A stretch of DNA of 64,000 nucleotides. It comes from Ascaphus truei. Lineage: Eukaryota > Chordata > Amphibia > Anura > Ascaphidae. Below, one piece after another: positions 42,171 to 52,633 of the stretch; positions within the stretch are counted from its first letter, which is position 1; every line of letters begins with the position of its first letter. Location of the stretch: assembly GCA_036426205.1 (NCBI GenBank), contig CM071569.1, positions 248,001 through 312,000 of the forward strand. The letters run 5' to 3'. A program made the position numbers and the translations under genes. Below the pieces are notes generated by a model. It did no database searches, was not told where the DNA came from, and worked only from the letters and a program-made list of their open reading frames with translations.

Positions 42171-43081
42171 TCTTGGACGCATTAAATAACCCATTCCCCT
42201 GCGTTTACTCACCTTGCACACGGCCGCGCTCCTGTTCCTACGGGTACCGACCGCCGTACTCCTCCACCTCGGGCTCCTCAGCGGAGAGGCTGAGACGCTC
42301 CGGTGAGGAGGTGCTGTGCCTTTCGCGGGGAGAGGCGAAGACAGGTGGAGGAGCGCCCTGTGTGAGGGGAGAGACGCATAGTGCGTGCTCTGTGGGTGAG
42401 GGGGGGGTGAGCGAGAGCGCCAGGTGAGGGAGTGGCCTATGTGTGGTGAGAGCCGTGGGGAGGTGAGAGTCCCCCGCTGTGTCCCGGGCACTCGCTCCGC
42501 TCCTCCGCTTACTGTAGCGGCGCCGGGGGGTGGGGGGGGGGGGTGAAAGCACGGGAAACAGGGAGACACGGGGAGAGGAGGAGGTGCGCGCGGGTCATGA
42601 TGACTTGGATTTCAGGCTGATGTTCGGGGAGGAAGAGGCGGAGCCTCCGGGACCGGCGGGTAAGAGACCGGCAGATGTGCTGCTAACACTGTGAGCCCCA
42701 ATGTATGTAACACCCCCCCTACTGTGTTTGTGTGTGTCTGTGTGTGTGTGTGTGTGTCTGTGTGTGTGTCTGTGTGTGTGTGTTCTTTGGCCCGTCACTC
42801 CGCCTCAGGCCAATGAGAGGTGTTCGGGGGCGGGTGGGCCAAGGAACCAATGAGATTTCCCCTAGGGACAGAGGCCATGCAGACATCCAGACAGGCATAC
42901 AGTGCTTTCACAAATATAGTATAAGATAATTCAATGCTGTGCACAGCAGTTAAAAGAGCCCTGACTTTCATATTATTGTGTGACAGTACGACATTGAAAT
43001 TTAGTAGCTTAGTGAGTTTATAGAATATCTGTTGTGTCTTTCCCCACCCGACAGGAGATCTCACTGTTACACAGTGTTGTG
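42171..43081. other. GC/CpG-rich sequence with TG microsatellite
   Basis: 42171-42720 is CpG-dense, unlike the rest of the window, with a GGGGGTGGGG run near 42530. A TG microsatellite occupies 42724-42783. It may be a CpG-island-like segment or part of a repeat linked with the minisatellite; no exon is recognisable. Confidence 0.4.
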
Positions 43082-43145
43082 GTGCTCACCTGCAGGGTTA
43101 CAGAAGGCCCTGAGCTTCCGCCGATGTTAGTTGGGGAATCAACAG
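43082..43145 (-). repeat. fragment of gypsy-type LTR 3' end
   Basis: On the minus strand, GGCGGAAGCTCAGGGCCTTC, CTGTAACCCTGCAGGTGAGC and ACCACAAC follow the order of the GCGGAAGCTCAGC, CTGTGAGCCAACAGG and CACCACGC blocks near the end of the complete LTR. Only a short piece is present. Confidence 0.45.
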
Positions 43146-43210
43146 GACAGGCTTTTGGTGATCCGCAGCTCTCTTCTCCAATGGTACATCGCCTCCATTC
43201 CTACACCCGA

Positions 43211-43447
43211 CCCTCTCTAATAGTGAGTCTAAGATCAGATGCATTGTAAGCACACCCAACCCTCTCTAATAGCGCATCTGAGATCAGATGAATGGTAAGG
43301 ATCCCCAACCCTCTCTAATAGTGCGTCTGAGATCAGATGCATTGTAAGGAACCCCAACCCCCTCTAATAGCGCATCTGAGATCAGATGAATGGTAAGGAT
43401 CCCCAACCCTCTCTAATAGTGCGTCTGAGATCAGATGCATTGTAAAG
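43211..43447. repeat. 49-bp tandem array with alternating subunits
   Basis: Five units start at 43211, 43260, 43309, 43358 and 43407, an exact 49-bp period. Units 3 and 5 (GTGCGTC, GCATTG) alternate with units 2 and 4 (GCGCATC, GAATGG), so the array has a 98-bp higher-order period. It ends about 80 bases before the first Penelope frame. Confidence 0.9.
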
Positions 43448-43528
43448 TCTTCTGCATTCTTTAAAATCTCCAAATGATGTGAAAATTGCAGGGAAACTTT
43501 TAGATATTGAAGAAATTGAAGAAAGGGT

Positions 43529-44239
43529 TTGAGAATTAAAAAAGTTCCATCATTTGGCTTTACCAGTAGTCAGTTTGAGCAAGACTGGATTGAAATCCTC
43601 AATACATGCTCTGTAAAACTGATGAATTTAATTATCCAACAAAAAATCACTGAAAAGTCAAGCCTTATGATGGAAATTAATAATCTCAAATCCAAATTAC
43701 AGCCATTCAACAAGAGGGAGCAATTCATCAAAAACGACAAAACTTTATCTTCTAATGTGGAAATTAGTGAAGATTTAATCAGCGACAAAAAACATCTAAA
43801 ATTCGAGAGGGATCGTGTAGATTACGTTAAAAACCAGGTTTACTGTTGGCAAAAACCTACTATGGTGAAAGAAGTTACTGGTTCAAGTACCCCCAAACCA
43901 AAAAGATATCCAAAACGCAGACAGGAAAATTTACCCAATAAATCTATTTTAAAAAATTCACGTGTAGAAACATCTAGCTTTGAGTCTGATTACTCAGATG
44001 CAGACTCAAGAGCTCATTCAGTCTATTTTGACAGATCACGTGATCACTCTAGAGACAGAGGGACCTCCAAATACTCTGAAAATGCCACCACCTCATTTAA
44101 TCAACATAAACAAACAAAGGGATCTGGGCAACCATCTTCAGCTTTTTTAGATCTGGGGGCCAAAAGCAGGGGAGAACGCGCAGATCCAAAAGAGAACGAG
44201 GGGGGCAGGGGAAGGTCCAAACGCAAAAAATACGATTAG
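43529..44239 (+). CDS. Penelope-like N-terminal region
   Basis: A 236-codon frame with a helical first part (QFEQDWIEILNTCSVKLMNL, then a K/E/L-rich coiled-coil-like stretch to about residue 75). It ends in a basic, serine-rich tail (KPKRYPKRRQ, GRGRSKRKKYD). No enzyme motif. Its position and composition match the N-terminal extension that precedes reverse transcriptase in Penelope/Neptune-type elements. It ends in a stop at 44239, while the reverse transcriptase frame is already open in the next phase, so the two were probably one gene before a one-base change near 44200-44235. No clear ATG; the start is uncertain. Confidence 0.6.
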   Translation: MRIKKVPSFGFTSSQFEQDWIEILNTCSVKLMNLIIQQKITEKSSLMMEINNLKSKLQPFNKREQFIKNDKTLSSNVEISEDLISDKKHLKFERDRVDYVKNQVYCWQKPTMVKEVTGSSTPKPKRYPKRRQENLPNKSILKNSRVETSSFESDYSDADSRAHSVYFDRSRDHSRDRGTSKYSENATTSFNQHKQTKGSGQPSSAFLDLGAKSRGERADPKENEGGRGRSKRKKYD

Positions 44240-45921
44240 AGCCTAGTGATAACATTATTAATCTGTCTAGGGTAGAATTAACCTTAGAACAACTATCAGT
44301 CTTGAATAAAGGGTTAGGGTTTGCCCCCAGTCAAAATTTCCAGTTATTTCAGACGGTCATAGACCTCCAAAAATTTACTAGGAAATTGGCCTTGAACAAA
44401 ATGATGTCTACTAGAAATAGATTTGATGTGTTACAACCTTTTGAGGATCCTGAACAACCAGTTGATATATGTATTGTCAACGATGTCCCGATTATGAATT
44501 TCAAGGAGAACTGTACATTATCAGATATGGACTCCTTATTAGAACAACAAGGGGAACCCCTCACTACATACAGTCAGCCATTTTTTGGCCGTGAGGATTC
44601 GGGATATCGTCCAAAATCATTGTTTTGCCCCAATTTTAATAGGGGACCTTCTATCAACCTCTTTGAACAACTGGTTGAGCGGGATCTACGCATATTATCA
44701 AAGGGTTTCTCTAGTTCTTTTGTCAAAAATGGAAATTTGTCTTATTTGGAAGTTCAACAAATTGAATGTATTAAAAATGAACACAATTTAGTACTCAAGA
44801 ATGCAGACAAGGGAGGGGCTTTAGTTATATTGTCCAAATCCCAATATTATGCTGAAGCCATCAGACAATTGAGTGATAGAAACACCTATCATAGTTTAAA
44901 AGGTGATCCCACATCTGAGTACCGTCTCGAGTTATTAGAATTACTAGAGACGGGTCAAATTCTGAATGTAATTAACAATAAAGAATTTCTTTTTCTTTCC
45001 TGTCCACATCCCGTTATTCCGGTATTCCACCATCTCCCAAAGATCCATAAATCGCTGGTGGACCCTCCTGGTCGACCCATTGTTGCGAGTATTGGATCTT
45101 TGGGAGATGGGTTATCGCGGTATGTGGACAGGTTTTTACAACCCCTGGTGTTTAAATTACCATCCTTTATTAGGGACACTACGGACTTCCTCGTCAGTAT
45201 ACAGGAGTTACCATGGTCACATGAATACAGGTGGGTCACTATGGATGTGACCTCCCTGTATTCTATTATTGAACATAAGCATGGTTTAGAGGCTATTGAG
45301 CACTTTTTGGATCAATCCACTTTATCTATTGCACAATGCACTTTTTTATTACAGTCAATATCTTTTTTATTAACACATAATTATTTTCTATTTGATTCAC
45401 TCTTTTATTTACAGAATTTGGGTACCGCAATGGGCACAAGTTTCGCACCATCGTACGCAAATTTATTTATGGGTTTATGGGAGTCACGTTTTATTTATCA
45501 CAGCAACAATTCATATCGTCATAATATCGTCTTTTATCGACGATATATTGACGATTTGATCTTTATTTGGAAGGGAGACGAAAAATCACTATTTTCTTTT
45601 TTCACTTATCTTAACAATAACACATTCAATATCAAATTCACTTTTGAGCACCACATTAATCATATTCATTTTTTGGACTTACTCCTGTATATTGACGCAA
45701 ACAAAACCATACAATCAGATATTTACAGGAAGCAAAATTCGAGAAACACACTATTATGTGCTCAGAGCTCCCATCCTCGGTCATTGATCAGGAATATACC
45801 AGGGGCCCAATTTATCAGATTGAAAAAATTATGCTCAGACAATGAGGTGTTTCTGTCCCGTGCAAGAGAAATGTCTGATAGGTTTCTAGAGCGAGGGTAT
45901 TCTGCTAAAGATATACTGTAG
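44227..45921 (+). CDS. Penelope-like reverse transcriptase
   Basis: The frame is open from before 44240 and has no ATG at its homologous start (SRVELTLEQLSVLNKGLGFA). Reverse transcriptase motifs follow: LKNADKGGALVILSK, HHLPKIHKSLVDPPGRPIV, VTMDVTSLYSII (first catalytic D), GTAMGTSFAPSYANLFM, and YRRYIDDLIFIW (the DD pair). These are typical of Penelope rather than LINE or LTR enzymes. It would copy RNA at a nicked target or exposed DNA end. A stop at 45919-45921 ends it at RGYSAKDIL, and the sequence continues in the next phase, so a frameshift lies near 45915. Confidence 0.9.
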   Translation, partial: KIRLEPSDNIINLSRVELTLEQLSVLNKGLGFAPSQNFQLFQTVIDLQKFTRKLALNKMMSTRNRFDVLQPFEDPEQPVDICIVNDVPIMNFKENCTLSDMDSLLEQQGEPLTTYSQPFFGREDSGYRPKSLFCPNFNRGPSINLFEQLVERDLRILSKGFSSSFVKNGNLSYLEVQQIECIKNEHNLVLKNADKGGALVILSKSQYYAEAIRQLSDRNTYHSLKGDPTSEYRLELLELLETGQILNVINNKEFLFLSCPHPVIPVFHHLPKIHKSLVDPPGRPIVASIGSLGDGLSRYVDRFLQPLVFKLPSFIRDTTDFLVSIQELPWSHEYRWVTMDVTSLYSIIEHKHGLEAIEHFLDQSTLSIAQCTFLLQSISFLLTHNYFLFDSLFYLQNLGTAMGTSFAPSYANLFMGLWESRFIYHSNNSYRHNIVFYRRYIDDLIFIWKGDEKSLFSFFTYLNNNTFNIKFTFEHHINHIHFLDLLLYIDANKTIQSDIYRKQNSRNTLLCAQSSHPRSLIRNIPGAQFIRLKKLCSDNEVFLSRAREMSDRFLERGYSAKDIL

Positions 45922-46685
45922 CTACAGCATTCGCTAAAGCAGATAATAGTGAAATGAGTGAACTTGTGTGCAAAAAAACTAGGAATTATATCCCAAAAAA
46001 AGATAGAGAAATATTGTCAAGATTGGACAATAAAAAAAGTCCTTTCTTTATCAGCACGTACAGCTACCAATCCCATGAAATTTGTAAGATAATTTCCAAA
46101 CATTGACATACACTTTTACTGGACAAAGACATCTGCCCAATGTTGGCACAAGGCCCTAGATTTTCCTATAGGAAAGCCAAAACTTTGGCATCACACTTAT
46201 CACCAAGCATGTTTAATTCCAAGTCCAACTTAAACCAAATTTCCAGCATTCCAAAAGGTTTTTTTAAGTGTGGAACTTGCTCTATGTGCCAATATGCCTG
46301 CCAAAGGAAATATATTTCCTATAATACCAATCTTAAGAAATATTATATTAAGTCTTTTCTCAACTGTAACATTTCATTTGTTATCTATATACTTTTTTGC
46401 GGTTGCGGACAAAAATACATAGGCCGCACTATAAGACCACTCAGAATAAGAATATCTGAACATGTACGGTTAATCAAGAAAGGGGACTTAAATCATCCGG
46501 TTCCAAGGCACTTTGCACAATGTAAACATGGGGGCATTAAAAACTTTTCTTTTTCTGCTATAGAACATGTGCCCTGCCACCCTAGAGGTGGCAACAGGGA
46601 AAATATGTTAAATAAACAAGAGATGTATTGGATATACACTCTAACACTCTCCACCCACACGGCATTAACCATGAGTGGGAGTTAA
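45921..46685 (+). CDS. GIY-YIG endonuclease domain of Penelope element
   Basis: In this phase the sequence runs from about 45921, with a TGA at 46104-46106, through a linker and a cysteine cluster (CGTCSMCQYACQ) to the GIY-YIG-like core VIYILFCGCGQKYIGRT, with RIRISEHVRLIKKG and HFAQCKHGG following. This nuclease nicks target DNA for priming. The frame ends at 46685, but the conserved end of the domain (GINHEWELKHF-like) lies in another phase from about 46650, so another indel is present there. Confidence 0.85.
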
Positions 46686-46798
46686 AACACTTCTTGCATG
46701 GTTGATGTCTAGGGGAGTCTTGGGAGTGTGTCTCCATGCATCTCAATTCATATATTTAGTATCAAATATTTTATTTACTGCACGTTTATTTATACTAA

Positions 46799-47832
46799 TG
46801 TAAGGATGTCCATATATATTAAGGGTTCCGCGCTGTCGGTTGCATGGGCAGCGCCATGTTGTCCCTGTTTGCCAGCGAGGTTGCTGCGTACCAGTTGGGC
46901 TGCGCATGCGCGAGGGAAGCGCGCGAAGGGTAATCATAAGTAGAGACTTGGAGGGGGTTGAACTATGAACTCTGACTGTGAGGAGGTCAGCTGAGGCTGA
47001 GGACCAATGGGATGCGAGACTGTGTATGCAGGAACCGGATGCGTGTGGGCGGTGGGTCAGAGCAGCGAGGGAGGAGAAGGAAGAGGTTGGCGGAACCTCG
47101 TGTGCGAGAGCAGAGGGTCAGTGACCCGTCTGCTTAGATAGGGTATGCCCGCAGCCCCAGGAGTCTTTCCCCCGCCATCGTAGGGTGCTGTATTTGTAAG
47201 GACGCCCATAGTCGTCAGGGATGTTTCCCTTTAGTGAGGTTCATATGCGGAGCTGCGGAGTTGCGGCCGCCATCTTGGATTTCCCATCTGACGGTGCTGC
47301 AGAAGGGAGAGACGGCGCAAGGCTGGATTAACATCAGGACCCCGTGGAGTGTCAAGGTCATCGTAGTGACCGGAAGGTATCCTTATCTACAAGTGCACCT
47401 ACACCGGTCACCAGGCGCTGATCCCGCCTCCCACTAACTAATTGGGTTCCCTGAGAGAATGCATATGGTACCATACTTTACTGGTTATGAGACATACTCC
47501 TAAGGAGAGTGGCAGAGCCACTTATGTACAGGACATCATCCCAATAAGGTGTGGCCGAGCCACGTTGTGTGTATATGTAAAGGTTATCTGATAATTCTGC
47601 ATATCATTTGTTATTCATGTGTTATATAAAAAGGTTGGTTGCATACTGTTGTTGTTAGGTTCTTGCTCAGGGTATAATCTCTATAGTGGGGATCCTGGGT
47701 GAGTGGAGGCGCTGCACCACAAGTGATAAAGGTATACCCCCAGGCTCCCAATATGCGGAGGCTCAGAGCTCCTGAAGCCACAGGTTTATGCACCGTAGTC
47801 CCTTAGTTCAGGTGTTCACAAAAAGGGCTACA
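46799..47832 (+). repeat. solo LTR with CTAA target duplication
   Basis: It starts TGTAAGGATGTCC and ends AAAGGGCTACA, flanked by CTAA at 46795-46798 and 47833-47836. Near the end it carries GAGTGGAGGCGCTGCACCAC and a GCGGAGGCTCAGAGC block, the signature of the gypsy LTR superfamily. It lies within the 3' region of the Penelope element, so it inserted later. Confidence 0.85.
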
Positions 47833-47836
47833 CTAA

Positions 47837-48861
47837 GTATGTAGTATTGGATATTATCCCCAATGTAATTCATACACATGACAGCTATATGTTACTAACC
47901 ATCAATGTCATTAAAAGTGTCCAATTGACTTACATGTAGGGTATACTATATGACCCTTATACATTTATGAAAACATACAATAATGAGACATTCGCAATAT
48001 TGTATAATTGTACTTTATTTGTATACAAATTTATGATTATTAACGTATGTGTATACATATTAATTCCTGTATTAATTCTTCTATATACATTGATACAGTA
48101 TTGGTTTTTATATGTATATCTTACACTTTAATGAATAAGGCTGAAAAGGGTGGTAGGTCACAGAGGTGGCCTTAAAGACTCCTATTTGCACTCGCTTGAC
48201 CAGTTGACTTAGGCTAGGAAAAATTCAATCCTTGGAGATAACTCCATAGCCCTACATGTACAGTTATAAAATCACATTTATTAAACATATATACAAAAGA
48301 GACCTAATGTCTAAAAAATGCCACTATGTGGCTCCAGGGAACACAGAGGAAGCACAGGGGTAGGGGAAATTTGCTGTTAGAGTATATTCCGTTATTGGGA
48401 GACTGCTACTGAGTATACTGTCGTATTGGTTTTGTTAGTACTTTCCTAGGGGGAATTCCCATCATAATCCTCTGTTAGTAACATTGAGGTGTATAGCCTG
48501 TGTGATAGGTTGGGATCCCAGCATGGGAAGGTTATTAGGTAGTTGTGGTTTATAACCTTGTAGAATTGGGCTATATAGTTCAGGGTAAAGTCCCTATGTG
48601 TCATATGCACAGCAGGTAGTAGCGGCGGTATTCATAGGGAATACCCGTTACAAATACATTTTTGGTCAGGGATTTTTGTCCCGGAAAGTTGATCCCTTGA
48701 CCAGGAAATGTAGGATTTAGACCCAGAAATCCTAAATGTAAAAGTTGAAACACTTGGGGCCAAGCAGGAAGGAGGACAATTATGTGAGGGATTGGGCTGT
48801 CCTGCATGCAGCCTGGTGTCACCACTTGAAACGGTACAGTACAGCTTCACAGAGTCCCTTG
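47837..48861. other. AT-rich sequence, partly Penelope 3' region; possible LTR end
   Basis: AT-rich, no gene. Around 48600-48652 the text GGGAATACCCGTTACA looks like another LTR right end, but no left end was found. Confidence 0.35.
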
Positions 48862-48955
48862 GCTAATTGGAAGAGGAGCGGCCTGTCTTTCCCCTCCCTG
48901 TTATGTTAGCTAATTGGAAGAGGAGCGGCCTGTCTTTCCCCTCCCTGTTATGTTA
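48862..48955. repeat. exact 47-bp tandem duplication
   Basis: Two identical 47-bp units beginning GCTAATTGGAAGAGGAGCGG start at 48862 and 48909. Confidence 0.95.
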
Positions 48956-49058
48956 GTTCCTGCTAGCTGCAAGCTGTAAGGGGTTAATTCTGTGGGCTTG
49001 TGACCCCCCAAAATGCTACTCTCTGATGGACAGAAGTAAGGTGGTGATTCATGGTCTA

Positions 49059-49601
49059 TGTAAGCCAATCAGGGATAAGTACAGACCATGAGCCCACGCC
49101 TTCTGGTTCCCGATGAGGGGCAGTGCCAAATTTACTCAGTTCTGCTCTGGGGGAGGAAGAGAGCAGTAGGGCTATGAGTCTCTCCCATCATGGGATGAGC
49201 ATGCCCACCCCCAGTCCCTGGGGCTGGGGGGAACATCTGATCTAAGAGAGGAGACCCTGTACTAGCTGGGGTCAAGCATCATACAGAGGCCTGGAGCCTC
49301 AGAAACCTTGCACCACTGTAAGACCATCATGCAGTTACTGCTAGAATAAAGATCCCCTTGTTCTATTATACTGTACACCTGGAGTCAGTGAGAAGGTGTG
49401 TGAGAGTGCTTCAGAGGGAACTGCTCCAGGATACCCACTGAAGCTGGAGACACTGACACCAAACTGATGACATCAAAAGCCTGTTCTGGTCTCCAGTACA
49501 ATTCAGACGGCTCAGATATCCTGAACCTAACAGGTATGCCTCAGCACCACACAGTAGCAACGGCAGAAAATCTCCCAGAGGGTGGGGGAAACAGTGCTAC
49601 A
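49059..49601 (+). repeat. probable solo LTR, left end uncertain
   Basis: The right end CCCAGAGGGTGGGGGAAACA and then GTGCTACA resembles the end of the LTR at 15669-16398 (CCCAGAGGGTGGGGAAACAC, TGTTACA). AATAAAGATCC lies near 49344. The left end may be TGTAAGCCAATCAGG at 49059, but flanks (TCTA/TATA) agree only partly. It abuts the 3' tail of the reverse-strand LINE. Confidence 0.5.
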
Positions 49602-49602
49602 T

Positions 49603-50349
49603 ATAGAATGTTTTACCAAGAAGTAATATATTGAGCGTCACCTCTCGTTTTCAAGTATGTCCTTGGCACAGAGTTATGATGACAAATTCATGGTTACAAA
49701 TACATAGATTAAGTGAGCAGGGTTATACATTATATACAAGACATTGCATGCACAATAAGAGATCATATATATTATAGGCGTATGTAAAAATTACAGACCA
49801 GATTAAAATGTGAGACAGCTTTAGTTTTGAAATCATTTAGTCAGGAAGGATGCTAGAGGATTGGATTCTGCTGGGGTCAGAGGAGAGATTCCAGTCTAGC
49901 AAGGAGTGATTGTAAGATTTCAGGTTTGTCCATGTGGGTTGGGAAATTAGTTGCGTTAGGTTAAGTGACTTGAGTTATATCTGGATTTAGTTTTTAGGGT
50001 CAAGACAATTGTAGTTGAAATCCCTAAGAACTAGCAGCTCACTCTTCTCATTCATAGAGAAAATTGAGCCAATAAATGTTATGTCAGGGACTGTAGAGGG
50101 GCTTTGGGGGGTGGTAGATATCAGCAATCAAGACAGGCAGAAAAAAGGGGTGGAAGACTTTGCCAACTAGGATTTCAAAATAGGGTGGGCTTGGGGGGGC
50201 AATTTAGCAGCTTAAATTGTAAAGTGTCTGCAATATCAAATAACACCCCTCATCCTCTCTTTGACCTATCTTTTCTAGAAATTGAGAATCAAAGAATTGT
50301 GATATTTGATTTGAGGGTTTTAGAGGTAAGGCATGTTTCTGTGAGAATG
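49603..50349 (-). pseudogene. LINE (CR1/L2-like) endonuclease part and 3' end
   Basis: On the minus strand, from 50349 downward, the text reads ETCLTSKT, then SRKDRSKRG and IADTLQFKLLNCPP, then RDFNYNCLDPKN and LNLTQLISQPT and LDWNLSSDPSRIQSS: the APE-type endonuclease region of a non-LTR element with several stops. At about 49850 it jumps to the C-terminal FK.AVSHFNL-type end and the 3' UTR, ending in TTCTTGGTAAAACATT. The same C-terminus and 3' UTR occur at 58975-59487. The reverse transcriptase is therefore deleted. Confidence 0.75.
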
Positions 50350-51995
50350 TGTAAGGAATCCGGTCCTGGGTTTGACTGGAACTCATCCTTACAGGACTAT
50401 GGAGCTTCTAAGCAAATCCTTCCCTGAACTGGCAATAAGAATCACCTGTTCCTGGAATCATTGCAGTTTTCTTGATGCTGCCTTCTGTGCAGCTCTGCCC
50501 GTTTTGGCTGTCTAGGCTATTTGGAGTAAGCCCTTCCCCCCAGAAAGGTGCTGAGCATAATCCTAGTTCCCTGTAACTGTGCTTGCCACAAGCACTGCTG
50601 CTGGGCCCGCTTGGCCTTCTTGTACTGCAGTCCCTGTGCCAAAGTTCCCTGCTCCTCCAACAGGTGATCCACTAATTGAGAGACAGCAAGTGTTTCAGGA
50701 CTGTGAGAGTCAGAGCACTTTGTTCTTTTCCGTATATTTGAAATTGAGAAGGGGGAGTGCAGCTCAAGATTTCATCTTATTGTGCAAGTGACTTCATCTA
50801 GAGGTGACGTGACCAGCGGGTCTGCGAACAAAGCAACAGCTGACGTGATGGCAGCATCTGAGCCCTGAGAGTATACTGTGGAGTCTCCAGATTGGGATCC
50901 AGCATGGAGGGAGAGATAAAGTTGCTATCAACGCTGTTTGTTGGCCGCCCTGTCGTGAGTAGGATTCCAATTTTTTCATCACTGGATGGGATCTCTACAG
51001 TTCATGTTTCTCATGTCCATTTAGACATTGTTTTGTCTTTGTATAGGTTTTTATTCTTAGTATAAATAGCACCATTTTTTTCAGTCATTCTGTGTTATGT
51101 GTGTGTGATTGTTTGTTGTTGTGTTCCTTTTTAGTTTAATTGTTTTATACCAGTGTTGCACTATGATTTTTTTGCTTTGATTATTTCCACATGTTATGAG
51201 ACATCTATCAAGAATCATCTGCTATTGATTGGACACTAAGGACTGGTCTGACAATTTATCTGTGACCACATTAGGTGTTGTAGGGTAAATCTAGGCGCCA
51301 GTCGTTTTGTGTTTTCTTTGTGTACATTTTTACCTGTATCGGCAGCCTAGACCTCTAATATAGAGGTTTATTTTTGTAGTCACTTTAGTATAAATGTTAC
51401 TATTATTTCAAGCATTAGCACTGTAAGCACTTACTTTCTTTAAACTGCTCCTGGCAGACTTTGCCTATAACGCGCTGAAGCGTCTTCACTGAAGTCCTCA
51501 GTGTTTCCGTGGCCATCTGCATTCTTCCTGCTTCCAGAAGCCTCCACTAAATACTGCTCCCACCCAGCTAGGGAGAGCTGTTCTGTGCTGAAGCGCTGGA
51601 TCCCCTGTGCTATACCTTCATGGCCCCGATGGCCAATCCACATACCCTGCTTCCAGGACCATCCACGACGTTCTGCTGCTACCCCCCTTCAAGCGACTAT
51701 CCTTATGATGACGCCTCTACGCGGAAGCGTATTTTTGTACTGACCACAGCCTGTGTCCTTGACTACGTTCCTGTGCTGCCTGCCTTGACCCCAGTTTGTG
51801 ACCTCGAGTCCCCTCCTGTGCCACCTGCCTTGACCCCAGCTTGCCTACGGATTACCCTGCCTTCTCCAAACCTGACCCGGCTATGTATGACCACGGAATA
51901 TGCAATCCAGACATGGCTTTGTGGTCTAAGGTCAGTGTTTATCTATCCTCACCTCACCGGCACGGTCCTGGTTTGTGGCGAGCTCGACCGTTACA
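50350..51995 (+). repeat. 1.65-kb LTR inserted in LINE
   Basis: It starts TGTAAGGAATCCGG and ends CTCGACCGTTACA. The flanks GAATG (50345-50349) and GAATA (51996-52000) agree at 4 of 5 bases. The LINE reading frame on the minus strand stops at one edge and resumes at the other, which fixes the boundaries independently. A 188-codon frame spans the right edge and is chance. It is long for a solo LTR; an internally rearranged element is possible. Confidence 0.7.
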
Positions 51996-52266
51996 GAATA
52001 ATGTCTTTGGGTTTATGCATAAGACACCATGCCCATGGTTCATCTAGTTTGGGCAACAGTATACGGATATTTATATGGGTGACAGGAAGCCCTTTTTGGA
52101 ATTTGAAATGGGTATTCTCAGGGGTATGGGACAGAGTTGAAAAGGGAGGGCCTGAGTTAAGTTCAATATCACCTGCCAAAGAGTAATTGTATAAATACAA
52201 ATTTGAGTTATTTGCAAGGTGTAAATTTGCTCTAGACACACAACACAGCACATCCTCTACACTCAC
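51996..52266 (-). pseudogene. LINE ORF2 N-terminal fragment with 2A-like motif
   Basis: The minus strand encodes SLAGDIELNSGPP, then KGLPVTHINIRILLPKLDEP, the typical start of ORF2 in CR1/L2/Rex-type LINEs just before the APE endonuclease. GDIELNSGP resembles the 2A-type GD(I/V)ExNPGP motif known in such elements, with P changed to S. The frame runs into the LTR at 51995 and continues at 50349. Confidence 0.75.
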
Positions 52267-52463
52267 AACACAGCACCTCTACACACACAACACAGCACCT
52301 CTACACACACAACACAGCAGCTCTACACACACAACACAGCAGCCCTACACACACATGCTACACAAATAAACACTGCTGCTGACACTAACACACACACACA
52401 CATACGCACACACACACTGGAGCTCTATACACACACAAACTGCTGCTACACATACAACAGCAC

Positions 52464-52500
<37 letters not shown>

Positions 52501-52633
52501 ACAATCAAAATGCAGCCACTTACTAAAACTTTGCACTACTCCTGCCCGCCCCCCCCCCAACCTCTACACACAACACAGCACAACGCAGCACCTCTACACA
52601 CACACCACTGCACCTCTATACACAGCACAGCAC
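52236..52633. repeat. CA-rich minisatellite, left part
   Basis: Units such as ACACAACACAGCACCTCTAC repeat with CA runs. It continues after the LTR at 53748 with the same words (GCTGCTGACACT, CTGGAGCTCTATACACAC). Confidence 0.85.

Larger units (their letters stand above)
43448..48150 (+). mobile_element. Penelope-like retroelement, interrupted
   Basis: The order is an N-terminal lysine/arginine-rich region, Penelope-type reverse transcriptase and GIY-YIG endonuclease, all on the plus strand. A solo LTR (46799-47832) sits in the 3' region. AT-rich sequence after 47836 may be the rest of that region; the right limit is a guess. Frameshifts and one stop break the gene. Confidence 0.8.

Noticed and set aside
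41747..42569. Overlapping frames of 110-261 codons on both strands
   Set aside because: Caused by the G-rich minisatellite, where stop codons cannot arise on either strand.
43211..43447. Regular repeats that might suggest a CRISPR array
   Set aside because: Units are directly adjacent at a 49-bp period with no unique spacers, and the genome is eukaryotic.
47837..48660. Complete LTR ending at GGGAATACCCGTTACA
   Set aside because: No matching left end or flanking duplication could be found.
52071..52253. Second minus-strand frame overlapping the LINE fragment
   Set aside because: Alternative phase of the LINE ORF2 start; only the phase with GDIELNSGP and KGLPVTHINIR shows homology.
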